From: Isoetes taiwanensis
Taxonomy: Eukaryota; Streptophyta; Lycopodiopsida; Isoetales; Isoetaceae
NCBI GenBank assembly: GCA_021234155.1
Contig: JAJEKV010000057.1
Coordinates: forward strand, 3,939,821-4,003,820
DNA length: 64,000 nt
Reading direction: 5' to 3'
Below the pieces are notes generated by a model, which saw only the letters and a list, made by a program, of their open reading frames with translations, made no database searches and was not told the origin of the DNA. The first letter of the stretch is position 1. Every line of letters starts with the position of its first letter. The position numbers were made by a program, and so were the translations under genes. Positions 1 through 9,339 of this stretch are shown here, in pieces.

Positions 1-106
1 AAAAAATTTCTCATTTTTTGTAGTATATGCTAAGCTAGTAACAGTTAAGTGAATTAGAACATAAAAAGACTAAAATTAGTGAGCCAAAACCTTCAAAAGT
101 AGGATG

Positions 107-173
107 GTCTCACACGTCGCGCCAGGAGCAATAATGAAAAGTTCATTTTTGAGCTGGGCGCAACGTGTGAGAC
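107..173. promoter_or_regulatory. Upstream hairpin, type A, copy 1
   Basis: A 67-bp near-palindrome begins GTCTCACACGTCGCGCC and ends GGGCGCAACGTGTGAGAC, so the outer ~16 bp pair almost perfectly. The centre (ATGAAAAGTTCAT) is a second, nested palindrome. It is the first of two hairpins upstream of the H3-like gene, and the same hairpin type recurs at 1973-2039 upstream of the next gene. The GCGCC/GGCGC cores resemble E2F-type sites, which would suit S-phase expression, but that is inference. Confidence 0.75.
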
Positions 174-320
174 ATTGAGCCAGAAACACCTTGAAAAGTG
201 ATGAATTTCAGAAAAGTAACATGGTAATTCGAATTTCAAGCTAAAAACTAGCTAGATTAGTATGTTGCATTCCTAAAAACATGCTTGGAAAGTATAAAAT
301 TTAGCATCAAAATTCACCAT

Positions 321-386
321 GTCTCACACGTCGCGCCATGAGCAAAAATGAAACTTTCATTATTGGTCTGGCGCCACGTGTGAGAC
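321..386. promoter_or_regulatory. Upstream hairpin, type B, copy 1
   Basis: This is a second hairpin with the same outer arms (GTCTCACACGTCGCGCC / GGCGCCACGTGTGAGAC) but a different centre, ATGAAACTTTCAT followed by TATTGGTCTG. That centre is shared with the copy at 2172-2238 and not with its own neighbour at 107-173. It ends about 100 bp before the TATA box. Confidence 0.75.
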
Positions 387-486
387 CAGGAGGTTAGAAA
401 TGTCTAAATTTAGCCATGTAGTAAGATAATAAGTGTTTTAGGTGACCCAAAAGGGTAGTTTGCAATTTAGCCTAGAATTGACCATC

Positions 487-494
487 TATAAATA
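487..494 (+). promoter_or_regulatory. TATA box of the H3-like gene
   Basis: TATAAATA sits in the context CTATAAATAGACC, 112 bp before the ATG at 599. The spacing and context match the box at 2431-2438, which precedes the next gene, so the two genes appear to have equivalent RNA polymerase II promoters. Confidence 0.7.
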
Positions 495-598
495 GACCTA
501 GGACCCCCCTCCATTTTCACGTTCCTCCTTAGAAAAATCGCTCCCCCTTGCTAAGGCGATTTTTGGGCGCCCGAAGTCGGATTGACGAGCTGTCAAAC

Positions 599-1829
599 AT
601 GGCCCGGACGAAACAAATTGCAAGAGTTCCTCATGGAGACACCTCCGCCAGCGCCCTACTCCAAGAGATGCTTCGAGAGCGTCTATTCCGAAGGCAAGAA
701 CAGCCTGCAGCAAGCGAGGCAACAGACTCTGACGAGCACCAAGGCAACCCCACCAACCAAGGAGGGGATGAGACAGAAGTGGAGGAGGACGCACACTCAG
801 ATGCGGGGACAGAAGTCCTCGACAATGAGGAGCCAGACGTCATGCAGCAGGTTTTTGAAGAAATGGAGCAGGAAAAGAAGAAGAAGGAGGAACAAGATCG
901 GGCGGCCGAGGAGCATGAAGAACAGAGAGAGCCGACCCTCGACCCAGCTGAAGAAGAAGAATTAGCGGCGTGGATCAAAAAGCATGAAGCGAAGGAGGGA
1001 AGAGAAGAAAAGGAAGAGGGAAGAGCTGGAGGCCAAGGAGGCCGAATTCAAGAAGAAACTCAAAGGCAAAGGCGTGGCGCAGCCCACGAGAAAGTTGAAG
1101 GAGACCCCTCGCACTAAGGTCGTCATCCAGGAACGGCCCGCAGACCAGCCCCCACCCTCTTCGGATGACTCGGAGGATGATGACTATAACCCCAACAATA
1201 AGGAGGCGGGTTCTTCGAAGGATCCCGCCAATGAGCAGGCAGCACCCGACCCGGAGCAGCCCGAGCAAGCGCAGAAGCCCCCACCATACCCGACGTGGGA
1301 CAGAAACAAAGCGCCGCGGCCAGCCCGAGAGGCGTATGTGATAGACCCCGTCAAGGTCTATCAGAGGAAATTAAGGGAGCACAACGCTTTCATGGCGAAG
1401 TGGGAGGCGTACAACTCCTACTACCAGGAGAATAAAGTAACATTTGTTGAAGGTGGAGTGCCCTCAAAGAAGAAGGCGCTGAAGCCGCCACCAGAAAAGC
1501 CCAAGCCTCCTAGACCACCAGGCAAAAAGAGAACCGGCAGAAAGGAGAGCGAGAGGAAAGCCCTGAGAGAGATCAGGCATTTTCAGCGTACCTTCGGGTT
1601 TTTGATCCCCCGTGCACCGTTCGCCCGACTAGTCCGAGAGGTAATTCAAGAATACAACACGGAGATGAGGGTGTTGGATGAGATGTTGCTGGCACTGCAA
1701 GAGGCAACAGAACAAAAACTAATGCAGCATTTCGAAGATTCGACAGCCTGCACGGTCCACGCAAAGAGGGTGACATTAATGAAGCAGGACATGCATCTTG
1801 CCAGCTACATCAAGGGAGAGAGACAGTAA
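599..1829 (+). pseudogene. Histone H3-like protein with long charged linker (frameshifted copy)
   Basis: The predicted protein has three parts. (1) The N-terminus MARTKQIAR matches the H3 tail start: R2, K4 and R8 are kept, T6 is I, K9 is V and S10 is P. (2) A linker of roughly 300 residues follows, first acidic and KE-rich, then proline-rich and basic. (3) A complete H3-type histone fold forms the last ~90 residues. A conventional H3 is about 136 residues, so this is about three times longer. I chose the ATG at 599 (context AACATGG) over the in-frame ATG at 548 because the H3 tail must start right after the initiator Met. The tail lies in the frame of 599, open to 1117. The fold lies in another frame, open from 984. 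The switch falls in a purine-rich stretch around 985-1020, either a one-base indel in this copy or recoding; no GT-AG intron is evident there. The product would be nuclear and chromatin-bound by family knowledge. A TATA box and two hairpins lie upstream, and a chromodomain Ty3 element lies downstream. Confidence 0.85.
1557..1829 (+). other. H3 histone-fold domain of the H3-like protein
   Basis: The fold starts at ALREIRHFQ (the aN helix) and continues through PFARLVREV (a1), LLALQEATEQ (a2), FEDSTACTVHAKRVTLM (loop 2) and DMHLASYIKGERQ (a3 and C-terminus), then stops at TAA. Aligned by hand to canonical H3 it needs no gaps over about 90 residues, and about half the positions are identical. 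Loop 1 has the canonical length; CenH3 proteins usually have extra residues there, which argues against a centromeric variant. The H3 dimer region (L-E-A pattern of a2, HAKRVT) is kept, so pairing with H4 is plausible but untested. Confidence 0.9.
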
Positions 1830-1972
1830 AATTTTGTAAATAATAGAAAATTTTTTGTTAATATAAAGAGTTTTTGACAAAGTAACATGTGCAATCTTGC
1901 TTAATTGAGTTGTTACTGAGTTCCAGTTTTTGTTTTAGTTAAAACTGACAATTTAAACAAAATTGAGAGGAT

Positions 1973-2039
1973 GTCTCGCACGTCGCGCCAGGAGCGAAAA
2001 TGAAAAGTTCATTTTTGGTCTGGGCGCAACGTGTGAGAC
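1973..2039. promoter_or_regulatory. Upstream hairpin, type A, copy 2
   Basis: This is the type A hairpin again: arms GTCTCGCACGTCGCGCC / GGGCGCAACGTGTGAGAC, centre ATGAAAAGTTCAT as in 107-173. It starts 143 bp after the stop codon of the H3-like gene and opens the promoter of the following gene. Confidence 0.75.
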
Positions 2040-2171
2040 CATGGCCCAAAAGTGCCCAAAACAGCTCCAAATCGACCAAATAAGGGGTCAATTCTGCCTA
2101 ATCGATGAGTCTAGCAGAATTAGACCCTTACATCACCCAAATTGGACAAGTTTAATCCATTCAGAGTCAAT

Positions 2172-2238
2172 GTCTCACACGTCGCGCCAAGAGCAAAAAT
2201 GAAACTTTCATTATTGGTCTGGGCGCAAGGTGTGAGAC
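2172..2238. promoter_or_regulatory. Upstream hairpin, type B, copy 2
   Basis: This is the type B hairpin with centre ATGAAACTTTCATTATTGG as in 321-386. The A-to-B start spacing is 199 bp here and 214 bp in the first promoter, yet the DNA between the hairpins shows no similarity by eye. The paired hairpins are the conserved part. Confidence 0.75.
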
Positions 2239-2430
2239 CTCTCAGCAAATTCTCCACCATGCCATATCCAAATGACCTCCAGTTTGTTGCAATAGGTTCA
2301 TTAGCTAATCTTGGCATGCTCAAACCCTAAAAGTAGTCTTCAAATCCTCATTTGGACCTCCTAATAGGTCAGAATTGCCCAACCCCAATAAAATTCTAAC
2401 TCATCCAAAAATTAGGGTTTTTCCCTTGTC

Positions 2431-2438
2431 TATAAATA
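2431..2438 (+). promoter_or_regulatory. TATA box of the second gene
   Basis: TATAAATA in the context TCTATAAATAGGCCCCC lies 121 bp before the ATG at 2552. Its sequence context and distance to the start codon nearly repeat those of the box at 487-494. Confidence 0.7.
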
Positions 2439-2551
2439 GGCCCCCATTTCCCACTTGACACCCTACAAGTCTGCTCTCGACCCTCTAGGCGATTTCCCAG
2501 CTTCCATAGGCGCTCCTGCATCTGTTTGCTAGTCACACCTTCCCCAGAGCA

Positions 2552-4060
2552 ATGGCAACTGCTGACTTCAAGCGATGGTACAGCGCCAGTGCACATGCAG
2601 CCGAGACCAACGTCAACAACATCTTCCAGCTTTTCCAGAAAGAGATTGATGTCCAAGCAACCTTGCACGCAACGCCAGCATATAGGCGAGTTTTGGCTGA
2701 GTTCCAAGCTAGGGTAGGTCAGTCCCTAGTGCAACTTCCCCCTTGCACGGGCTATTTTGTTCCCCGCCCATCCCTACAAGCAGCCTTGAGTGATGTCCCG
2801 AACATTGCCAAGTATTTGACCAACAAGGCACAAAGGTTGCCAGATTACATGGTCCTGATAGTTGACAGGACCAAGTATTTTTCCTACACCGCCGCCTTGG
2901 CCATATTCCTCTCCCACCGTGCTGAAAACCCAACGGGGGAAACCTCTATTCCTCCCATGGAGGTGGACCCCATAGCATCTCAGCAGCAGACCAGATGCTT
3001 TTGTAGTATCAGCGAGAGCAGGAAGGAAGAACAGAAGAAGAGGAATCGGACGAGGAAGCATATACGGAGCTCGACCCAGAAGAAGAATGGCGGCAAGCAG
3101 AAGAGGAACTACCCAACTTCGAGCGAACCCGCCAGACCCTCAGAGTCGCTCCCCCACTTGGGCTAGGCATCACAAGCCTAGCCCCCATCATCATTGACGG
3201 TGAGGAGTACCTACTCCTCAACGATATCCAGAATCTCCCTGAATGCAGGGAGAGGGAGTTCCGGCTTGACGAGTTGCTACACCAACTGCGGCAGCAGCTA
3301 GACTTGGACGACTTCATCGTCCAGGGAGTCTCAGACTTCCCGCTTCAAGTGAGAGAAGCCGACACCTATACAGGGGAGTCGACTTCGAACATCCAGGCCT
3401 ACAGCAACATAAGGCAAATAATGGAAGCTCAAGAACTGCCATCTGAGGAGGAGTTCTATGGGGATCCGTGACAAGACCACGAGCATCTTGATGCCGAGCT
3501 CCTCGACATCACCTCGCACAAGAGGAGCAGGAATCGACGTCAGACGAGTTTCATCGACAATTAGAGACTACCAAGAAATCACTGAGGTAGAGGTCGATGA
3601 ATACGCCGGAAGGCATAGAGCGGGAGGCCAAGCAGGTGGAGAGTCATCAGCAACACACAATGACAGGTCGTTGAGGTACTACCTTCCCCTGCTGCTGGAT
3701 GGTAGAATAGCGGTAATACACCGCAAATTCAGTCCCCGTGGCGAAGAAGGAGTGTTTATGCTCATTGCACTCTCTGGCTTTGGCATGCATGCTCGAATAG
3801 CTGCAAACGTCGACTATGCTGTCTTAGTCAAGAGAGCGATGGCACTTGACATCTTCGACTTCGTCGTGCCCTACCGACGGCAGGGAAGATTGGCAGTAAC
3901 CGCAGCCTACACCTCCGACCGCAGAGTAGAGGAATTGGTGACAGCCTTACAGGGCGGGACGTCAACCAATGTCCTTAGGAACTTGGGACGCTCGGTAGGA
4001 ACGGCCCAAGTTAAGAAATTTCTAGAGGATAACCCATCCTACCGGCGATTTCAAGAGTAG
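2552..4060 (+). pseudogene. Unknown protein sharing the H3-like gene's promoter layout (frameshifted)
   Basis: I do not recognise this protein. It reads in three blocks. Block 1 (2552-~3005) starts MATADFKRWYSASAHAAETN and is an alpha-rich globular stretch of ~150 residues. Block 2 (~3007-3471 in another frame) is acidic, with runs such as TEEEESDEEAY and ELDPEEEW, then a leucine-rich stretch (LDELLHQLRQQLDLDDF). Block 3 (to 4060, back in the first frame) is a globular domain containing YYLPLLLDGRIAVIHRKF and ending KKFLEDNPSYRRFQE. Two frame changes (near 3000, and between 3458 and 3562) and an in-frame TGA at 3469-3471 suggest one decayed gene of ~500 codons. Like its upstream neighbour it has the order module, acidic linker, C-terminal module, and the same hairpin pair and TATA box. 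I see no histone fold, zinc knuckle or enzyme motif in it. Two separate genes are possible. Confidence 0.5.
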
Positions 4061-4095
4061 TTAACCATCCTACCGGTGATTTCAATAGTAGTTAA
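4034..4095 (+). repeat. 31-bp tandem duplication at the 3' end of the second gene
   Basis: CCATCCTACCGG(C/T)GATTTCAA(G/T)AGTAGTTAA occurs twice in direct succession (4034-4064, 4065-4095). The stop codon of the 3458-4060 reading frame lies inside the first unit, so the duplication does not change the protein. The interval to about 4224 is AT-rich with no gene. Confidence 0.85.
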
Positions 4096-4224
4096 AATCT
4101 TGATCCCGGAGGACTTGTATCTAAAATATTATGTAATAAAAACATCTTGTGCTAATATTTAAAAACGTTGTTGACTGTATTTGGTTCCAAATATTTCGGC
4201 AAATACATAAATACAATGAAGTAA

Positions 4225-5240
4225 ATGAATCTAACCATAAGGCCATGGCCAACTGTGTATGCAGATAGGGAACAGAGAACGGTCGAACAAAACAGGAGGC
4301 CCAACAGAGACGAAGAGACCCCTGACAGGCAACCCATCCCAAGGAACCTGTTCGAGGCATTTGGTCCAATGTCTCCAGAAGAGGAGATGTCGCAAATGCG
4401 AACGGAATTGGACCAGATAAAGACTCTAGTGGCGGCACAAGCATCATCCGGGCCGCAAATGACACCTCGAAAGTCGGGGAAGGATAAGAAGAGGAGTAAG
4501 AGAAGGAGGTCCCCTAGTACAGAAACCTCCGACTCAAGCTCGGTCTCGGACTCTTAGTCCGAGAAAGAGGCTGAACAAGTGCCAGACCATAGAGACGGCA
4601 GACAGAAGGACGCTAAGGCCTTAGACTACCAGAAGAAGGTAGACTCAGCATTGGGCAATGTATGGAAGGCCCGGAAGCTTTAACAGTTCTCAGGCGAGAA
4701 CAGATCAGGCTTGGAAGCAGAGGCATGGCTCGACGAGATGAGCGAGTATGGCAACGCATACGGGATGAAAGACAAGGACAAAGGCAGGGTGGCAACAGCC
4801 AACTTGAAGGGAGCCGCATGCATCTGGTGGAAGGGCTATGCCAAGGCCCATGGCTTAAGCAGAGATGGGTGCAGATTCAAGAAGTTTTCTAAAGCCTTCA
4901 AATGCCATTATGTTCCACGGGAACACAAGTCCAACATGATGCAGCAATTTTACAGATTGCAGCAAGGGTACAAAACAGTGCAGAAGTACACTGAGGAGTT
5001 CATGAGACTAAGGCTGTATGTGCCGAAGTTGAGTGAAAAGCATGCAGTGGAGAGCTACATTGAAGGACTGAATGAAGAGATCCGAAAACTTGTAAGGGAA
5101 ATAGACCCCAAGACGGTATCCGAAGCAGAATCCAAAGCAATCAGCTTGCAAGGATTGGGGCCTCAGAACAGCGCGCAGAAACAACCGTACTACCAACAGG
5201 GAGTTATAGCCCTAGGGCAGCCAGCCCAAGTCCAGCAAAA
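4225..5240 (+). pseudogene. gag: Ty3/gypsy Gag (capsid), broken by in-frame stops
   Basis: This is the structural protein of a Ty3/gypsy retrotransposon. One frame carries a charged N-terminal region (4225-4554) and then a retrotransposon gag capsid domain. Recognisable parts are GLEAEAWLDEM, GAACIWWKGYAK, FKCHYVPREH, the FYRLQQGYKTVQKYTEEF helix and [18 protein letters not shown]. Two in-frame stops, TAG at 4555-4557 and TAA at 4681-4683, interrupt it. Around 5240 the frame changes and the zinc knuckle ([14 protein letters not shown], 5391-5432) lies in the Pol frame, so the frame change falls inside Gag, which points to a mutation more than to programmed frameshifting. The element's 5' LTR and primer-binding site are not visible. 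Confidence 0.88.
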
Positions 5241-8200
5241 TCCCCATATAGTGGCAACCAGGGGAGACAGCAGGAAAGGAAGCAGGTGTCCTTCAAGGAC
5301 AAGCAGGAAGGGTCGAACTACTCGAAAGCAGTGCGATCCTTCTTACAAGGTTTGCCCAAAAAGAGACAGGAGTGTATGGAGAAGCAGCTTTGCTTCAGAT
5401 GCTTCCAGCCAGGCCACAGAACGGCGAATTGCCCCTTCGTCATGAGCTCAGCGCTAGCGGAGTTGGATGGATGGGACACTCCGTCTGACGACGACGGCGA
5501 GGCAGCGCGCGATTATATTGAGGGTGAGTGCCATATCTTTGCTCAGTATAGAGTAATTTCCACAATAGGGAAGGCCAAAACCAAGTCCTTCATAGTCCTA
5601 ATAGACTCGGGAAGTAGCCACAACTTCGCTTCCCCAAGGATGGTCGACATGTTGAAGTTGAAACCCTTAAAGTCCAAGCCAAGGCCCGTAATCTTGGCGA
5701 GCGGAGCAATAAGACAAATGGCAGGGAAGAGGATCAATTTCGACATTGACTTGCCGGGAATTAATATCCCGATGGGAGCAGAAGTAATGGGCATCGGCAA
5801 GTACGACCTGATAATAGGAATGGAGTACCTTGGACCAGCAGGGGCCATCATTGACTGTGGAAAGTGGAAGGTGACCCTCACAACGCCCGACGGCAAAGTT
5901 ATTGAGATCACAGGTAAAGAAGTTGCTCCCATCATGCAGTGTATGTCTATTAAGAAGCTGCTCAAGTCAATCAGGAGCGAGCAGGTAGCATACATCTTCA
6001 AACTTGAGATTGAAGAACCCAAGTCAGAGGAAAGCAAGGAAGACAAAGTGCTCAGCAAGTTGCCCAAGCAAATAGCCAACTTGATCACGGAGTTCCACGA
6101 TCTCTTCCCAGATGAGATCGAGCAACTTCCTCCTTATAGGGGAGTCGAGTGCAAGATAGCACTCGAACCAGGAACCAAGCCGACGAGCAAGGCTCCGTAT
6201 AGAATGACGACGCAGGAACTGACGGAGTTAAATAAACAATTGCAAGAATTGCTCGACCTAGGCTTCATTAGACCTAGCGTCTCACCATTTGGGGCACCCA
6301 TCCTCTTTGTCAAGAAGAAGGATGGCAGCTTGAGGATGTGCATAGATTACAGACAACTGAATAAGCACACCATCAAGAACAAGTACGCACTCCCCAGATC
6401 GGACGACTTGATGGATCAGCTCCAACGGACAAAGGTCTTCTCCAAGATCGACCTAAGGTCAGGTTACCACCAGATCAGGATAAAGGAAGAAGACGTCCAC
6501 AAAACGGCCTTCAGGACCAGGTATGGGCATTACGAGTTCACGATAATGCCATTTGGGCTATCAAATACCCCAGCTACATTCGTGAGACTCATGAACGACA
6601 TCTTCAAAGAATTCTTGGACACCTTGGTGATAGTGTTCTTCGACGACATTCTGGTGTATAGCAGATCCATTGAAGAACATGCACAACACGTAAGAAAAGT
6701 GCTCGACAAGTTGAAGAGGCATCAGTTGTATGCCAAGTTGTCGAAGTCCCACTTCGCAACAGAGAAGGTGGAATACCTCGGTCATGTGATTTCAGCAGAA
6801 GGAATCTCGACGGATCCCGCCAAGATTGAAGCAGTGATCCAATGGCCAGCACCAAAGAACGTCCACGAGGTCAGAAGTTTCCTCGGCCTAGCAGGGTATT
6901 ACAGGAAGTTTGTGAAGAACTTCACAAAGATAGCAGCCCCACTAACAGACTTGACGAAGGCGGAAAAGGTGAAAAACTGGGCAGACCATTGGCTTAAGAA
7001 AGCCCAAGCAGGATTTGAATTGTTGAAAGAAGCTTTAACAACCGCCTCCGTCTTGACCCTACCAGTCCCAGAGAAGGACAAGCTAGTGGCGACAGACGCA
7101 AATAAGATAGCCACATGTGCAGTGCTCATGCAAGAAGAGCGGGTAATACCGTATGACTCCAAGAAGATGAACGATGCCGAGACACGCTACCCGACGCACG
7201 ATCAGAAATTGCTTGCAGTTGTCAGGGCATTAAGAATCTGGAGGCACTACCTCTTAGGAAGGAAGTTCCAATTGGACACGGATCACCAGAGCCTCCAATA
7301 TGTATTCACGCAACCACACCTTAACCTGAGGCAGCGAAGGTGGATGGAGTTTCTCGAAGAGCATGACTTTGATATAGTCTACAAGCCGGGGAAGCTTAAT
7401 GTGGTAGCAGATGCACTTTCAAGGCATCCGCTGACAACTAGAGTGCATTGCAATGCAATTTCGACGCTCTCCAGCGATTTTGGGAAGAAGATTGAAGAAA
7501 CGTTGCCAACGGATGTGGACTTCAAAGAAGTATGGGCAAGCTTGTGCAAGGAAGCGAGAACAGATAAGGAGAGGGAAACCTTCAAAAATTTTAAGAAGGA
7601 AGGCAACCTTTTGTACCATAAGAACAAGTTGTGCGTGCCTGAATCATCTGGAGTAAGAAAGTTGATCCTCCACGACACCCACAACAGCCCAATAGCTGGC
7701 CACGCAGGATTCATGAAGACATACTTCAAAGTGCGTAGCAGCTACTATTGGCCAGGAATGAAGAAGCAGGTAGCTCGCCATATCAAGGAATGTCAGCTAT
7801 GTCAGCAAACGAAGGCAGAACAGCTTCGAATTCCAGGTGCATTGGAACCATTAACAGTGCCAAACGCTAAGTGGGAGGTCGTTAGCATGGACTTCATAAC
7901 GGGGCTTCCAAGAATAGTAAGAGGGAAGGATGCCCTGACGGTCGTGGTCGACAAGTTGTCGAAGATGGCCCATTTTGTGCCTTGCAGGACCACGGACACA
8001 GCTATGGATACGGCAAAGCTCTTCACCAAAGAAATCTTCAGACTCCATGGCATGCCAAGGGAAATTATCTCCGACCGAGATCCGAAGTTCATCAGTGCCT
8101 TTTGGCAGGACCTCTTCGTAACGATTCAGACGAAGCTATCCATGAGCACAGCCTATCATCCCCAGACGGATGGGCAAATGGAGCGTACCAATAGAATATT

Positions 8201-8987
8201 GGAGGATATGCTATGAAACTATGTCTGGAACAAGAAAAGTATGTGGGAGGAATTTATTCACTTGGTGGAGTTTGCATACAATAGCACCAAGCAGGAATCA
8301 TCCCAAATGTCGCCGTTCATGATCAACTACAGCTATCAATGCCTAACTCCAGACACTTGGCACAACCCTGTGTCAAAAGTGGAAGTTTCGCAGCAAATGT
8401 TGGGCGACATGCAGCAGCTCGTGGAAGAAGTTCGTGGGTATCTTCTCGCAGCAAGGAGTCGACAAAAGAGCATCGCCGATAAACATCGGACAGTCAGAGA
8501 GTTCCAAGTTGGAGATGATGTATGGCTCAAGATCAAGGTAAAGCAGGCGAAGCTCCGCATCAGAAATTGTAAGAAGCTTGCTCCAAGGTGGGCTGGACCC
8601 TTCAGAATAATCCAAAGAGTAGGTAACCAATCCTACAAGCTAGGCTTGCCAGCACACTTAAAGATCCACAAAGTCTTCCACGTGAGTTTGCTGAAGAAGC
8701 ATACTCCCAATCCAGATGAAGTCCTGGACACTCCAACGATGTTGGAAATGACAGAAGAACAGATAGAAATAGTTCCAGAACTAATTCTTGATAAAGCGTT
8801 CAAGAAAACAAGGAGATCGGAGTTTCTCCAATACTTGGTCAAGTGGAAACACTTGCCGGTGGAAGACGCGACATGGGTACTTAAAAGAGATCTGATAAAG
8901 CAGTACCCACAGTTTATGGAGCAATGGGACGGCAAGGTCATCTCCGAAGAAATCGGCTCAGGCATGTCGATTTGTGTAGATTTATAG
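5241..8987 (+). pseudogene. pol: Ty3/gypsy chromovirus Pol: protease, RT, RNase H, integrase, chromodomain
   Basis: The domain order PR-RT-RNaseH-IN-chromodomain defines a chromovirus. In order: the zinc knuckle (5391-5432); the aspartic protease (IDSGSSHNF, about 5600); the reverse transcriptase, with [36 protein letters not shown] and an active site reading FFDD (about 6636) in place of the usual Y/FxDD with a small middle residue; RNase H ([20 protein letters not shown]); the integrase HHCC zinc finger (HAGF, CQLCQQ, about 7700-7805); and the DDE core ([23 protein letters not shown]). An in-frame TGA at 8214-8216 then precedes the integrase C-terminal part (GPFRIIQRVGN, HKVFHVSLLKK) and a chromodomain (FLQYLVKWKHLPVEDATWV, about 8820-8910). 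Apart from that stop the frame is open for ~970 codons, so this is a fairly young insertion. The upstream start in the frame is GTG-like, consistent with Pol being part of a Gag-Pol reading. Confidence 0.95.
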
Positions 8988-9307
8988 CTTGCATAGTTAA
9001 CTATAATCTACGCATGCAACCTATGAGGTATGGGTTGCATGCGTTGTTACCGATGATGAGATCACTACGGTGATCTCTAGGACGTGGTGTAATGTCAATG
9101 TAGGCATGACCGCGGGTCCGCTTGGAAAGTCTACTTCTGTTCCACGGAAGTAGACGACCTCGAGAGATAAGAGGACATTCAGGAATGCATTGATAGGAAA
9201 AGCACCTCTAGTCAATGCCTACGGGGAGGACCCTATCCTTCACGCCCCATATACGAGAAGGACCCTATCCTCCATGTTGGGCAATTAAAGGTGTAGGCAT
9301 GAGCGCC
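8988..9307 (+). other. Structured 3' region of the Ty3 element (possible 3' LTR start)
   Basis: Three perfect stem-loops follow the pol stop: 9010-9044 (12-bp arms ACGCATGCAACC / GGTTGCATGCGT), 9058-9077 (GAGATCAC, TACG loop, GTGATCTC) and 9129-9155 (GTCTACTTC / GAAGTAGAC). The motif AGGACCCTATCCT then occurs twice (around 9225 and 9265). I could not place LTR ends because the CACTA element interrupts the sequence at 9310. The part after 16282 may continue this region. Confidence 0.5.
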
Positions 9308-9339
9308 ATACACAACCACCCCAATTCTGGGTCTACACC

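Noticed and set aside
631-978. Long serine-rich antisense frame opposite the H3-like gene
   Set aside because: It is the complement of GAA/GAG-rich codons in the linker and has no features of its own.
599-1829. Calling the H3-like gene a centromeric CenH3
   Set aside because: Loop 1 has the canonical H3 length and the N-terminus follows canonical H3 (ARTKQ), while CenH3 tails are usually unrelated and loop 1 is longer.
5240-5445. Programmed -1 frameshift between gag and pol
   Set aside because: The frame change lies upstream of the zinc knuckle, inside Gag, in a copy already carrying several stops, so mutation is the simpler explanation.
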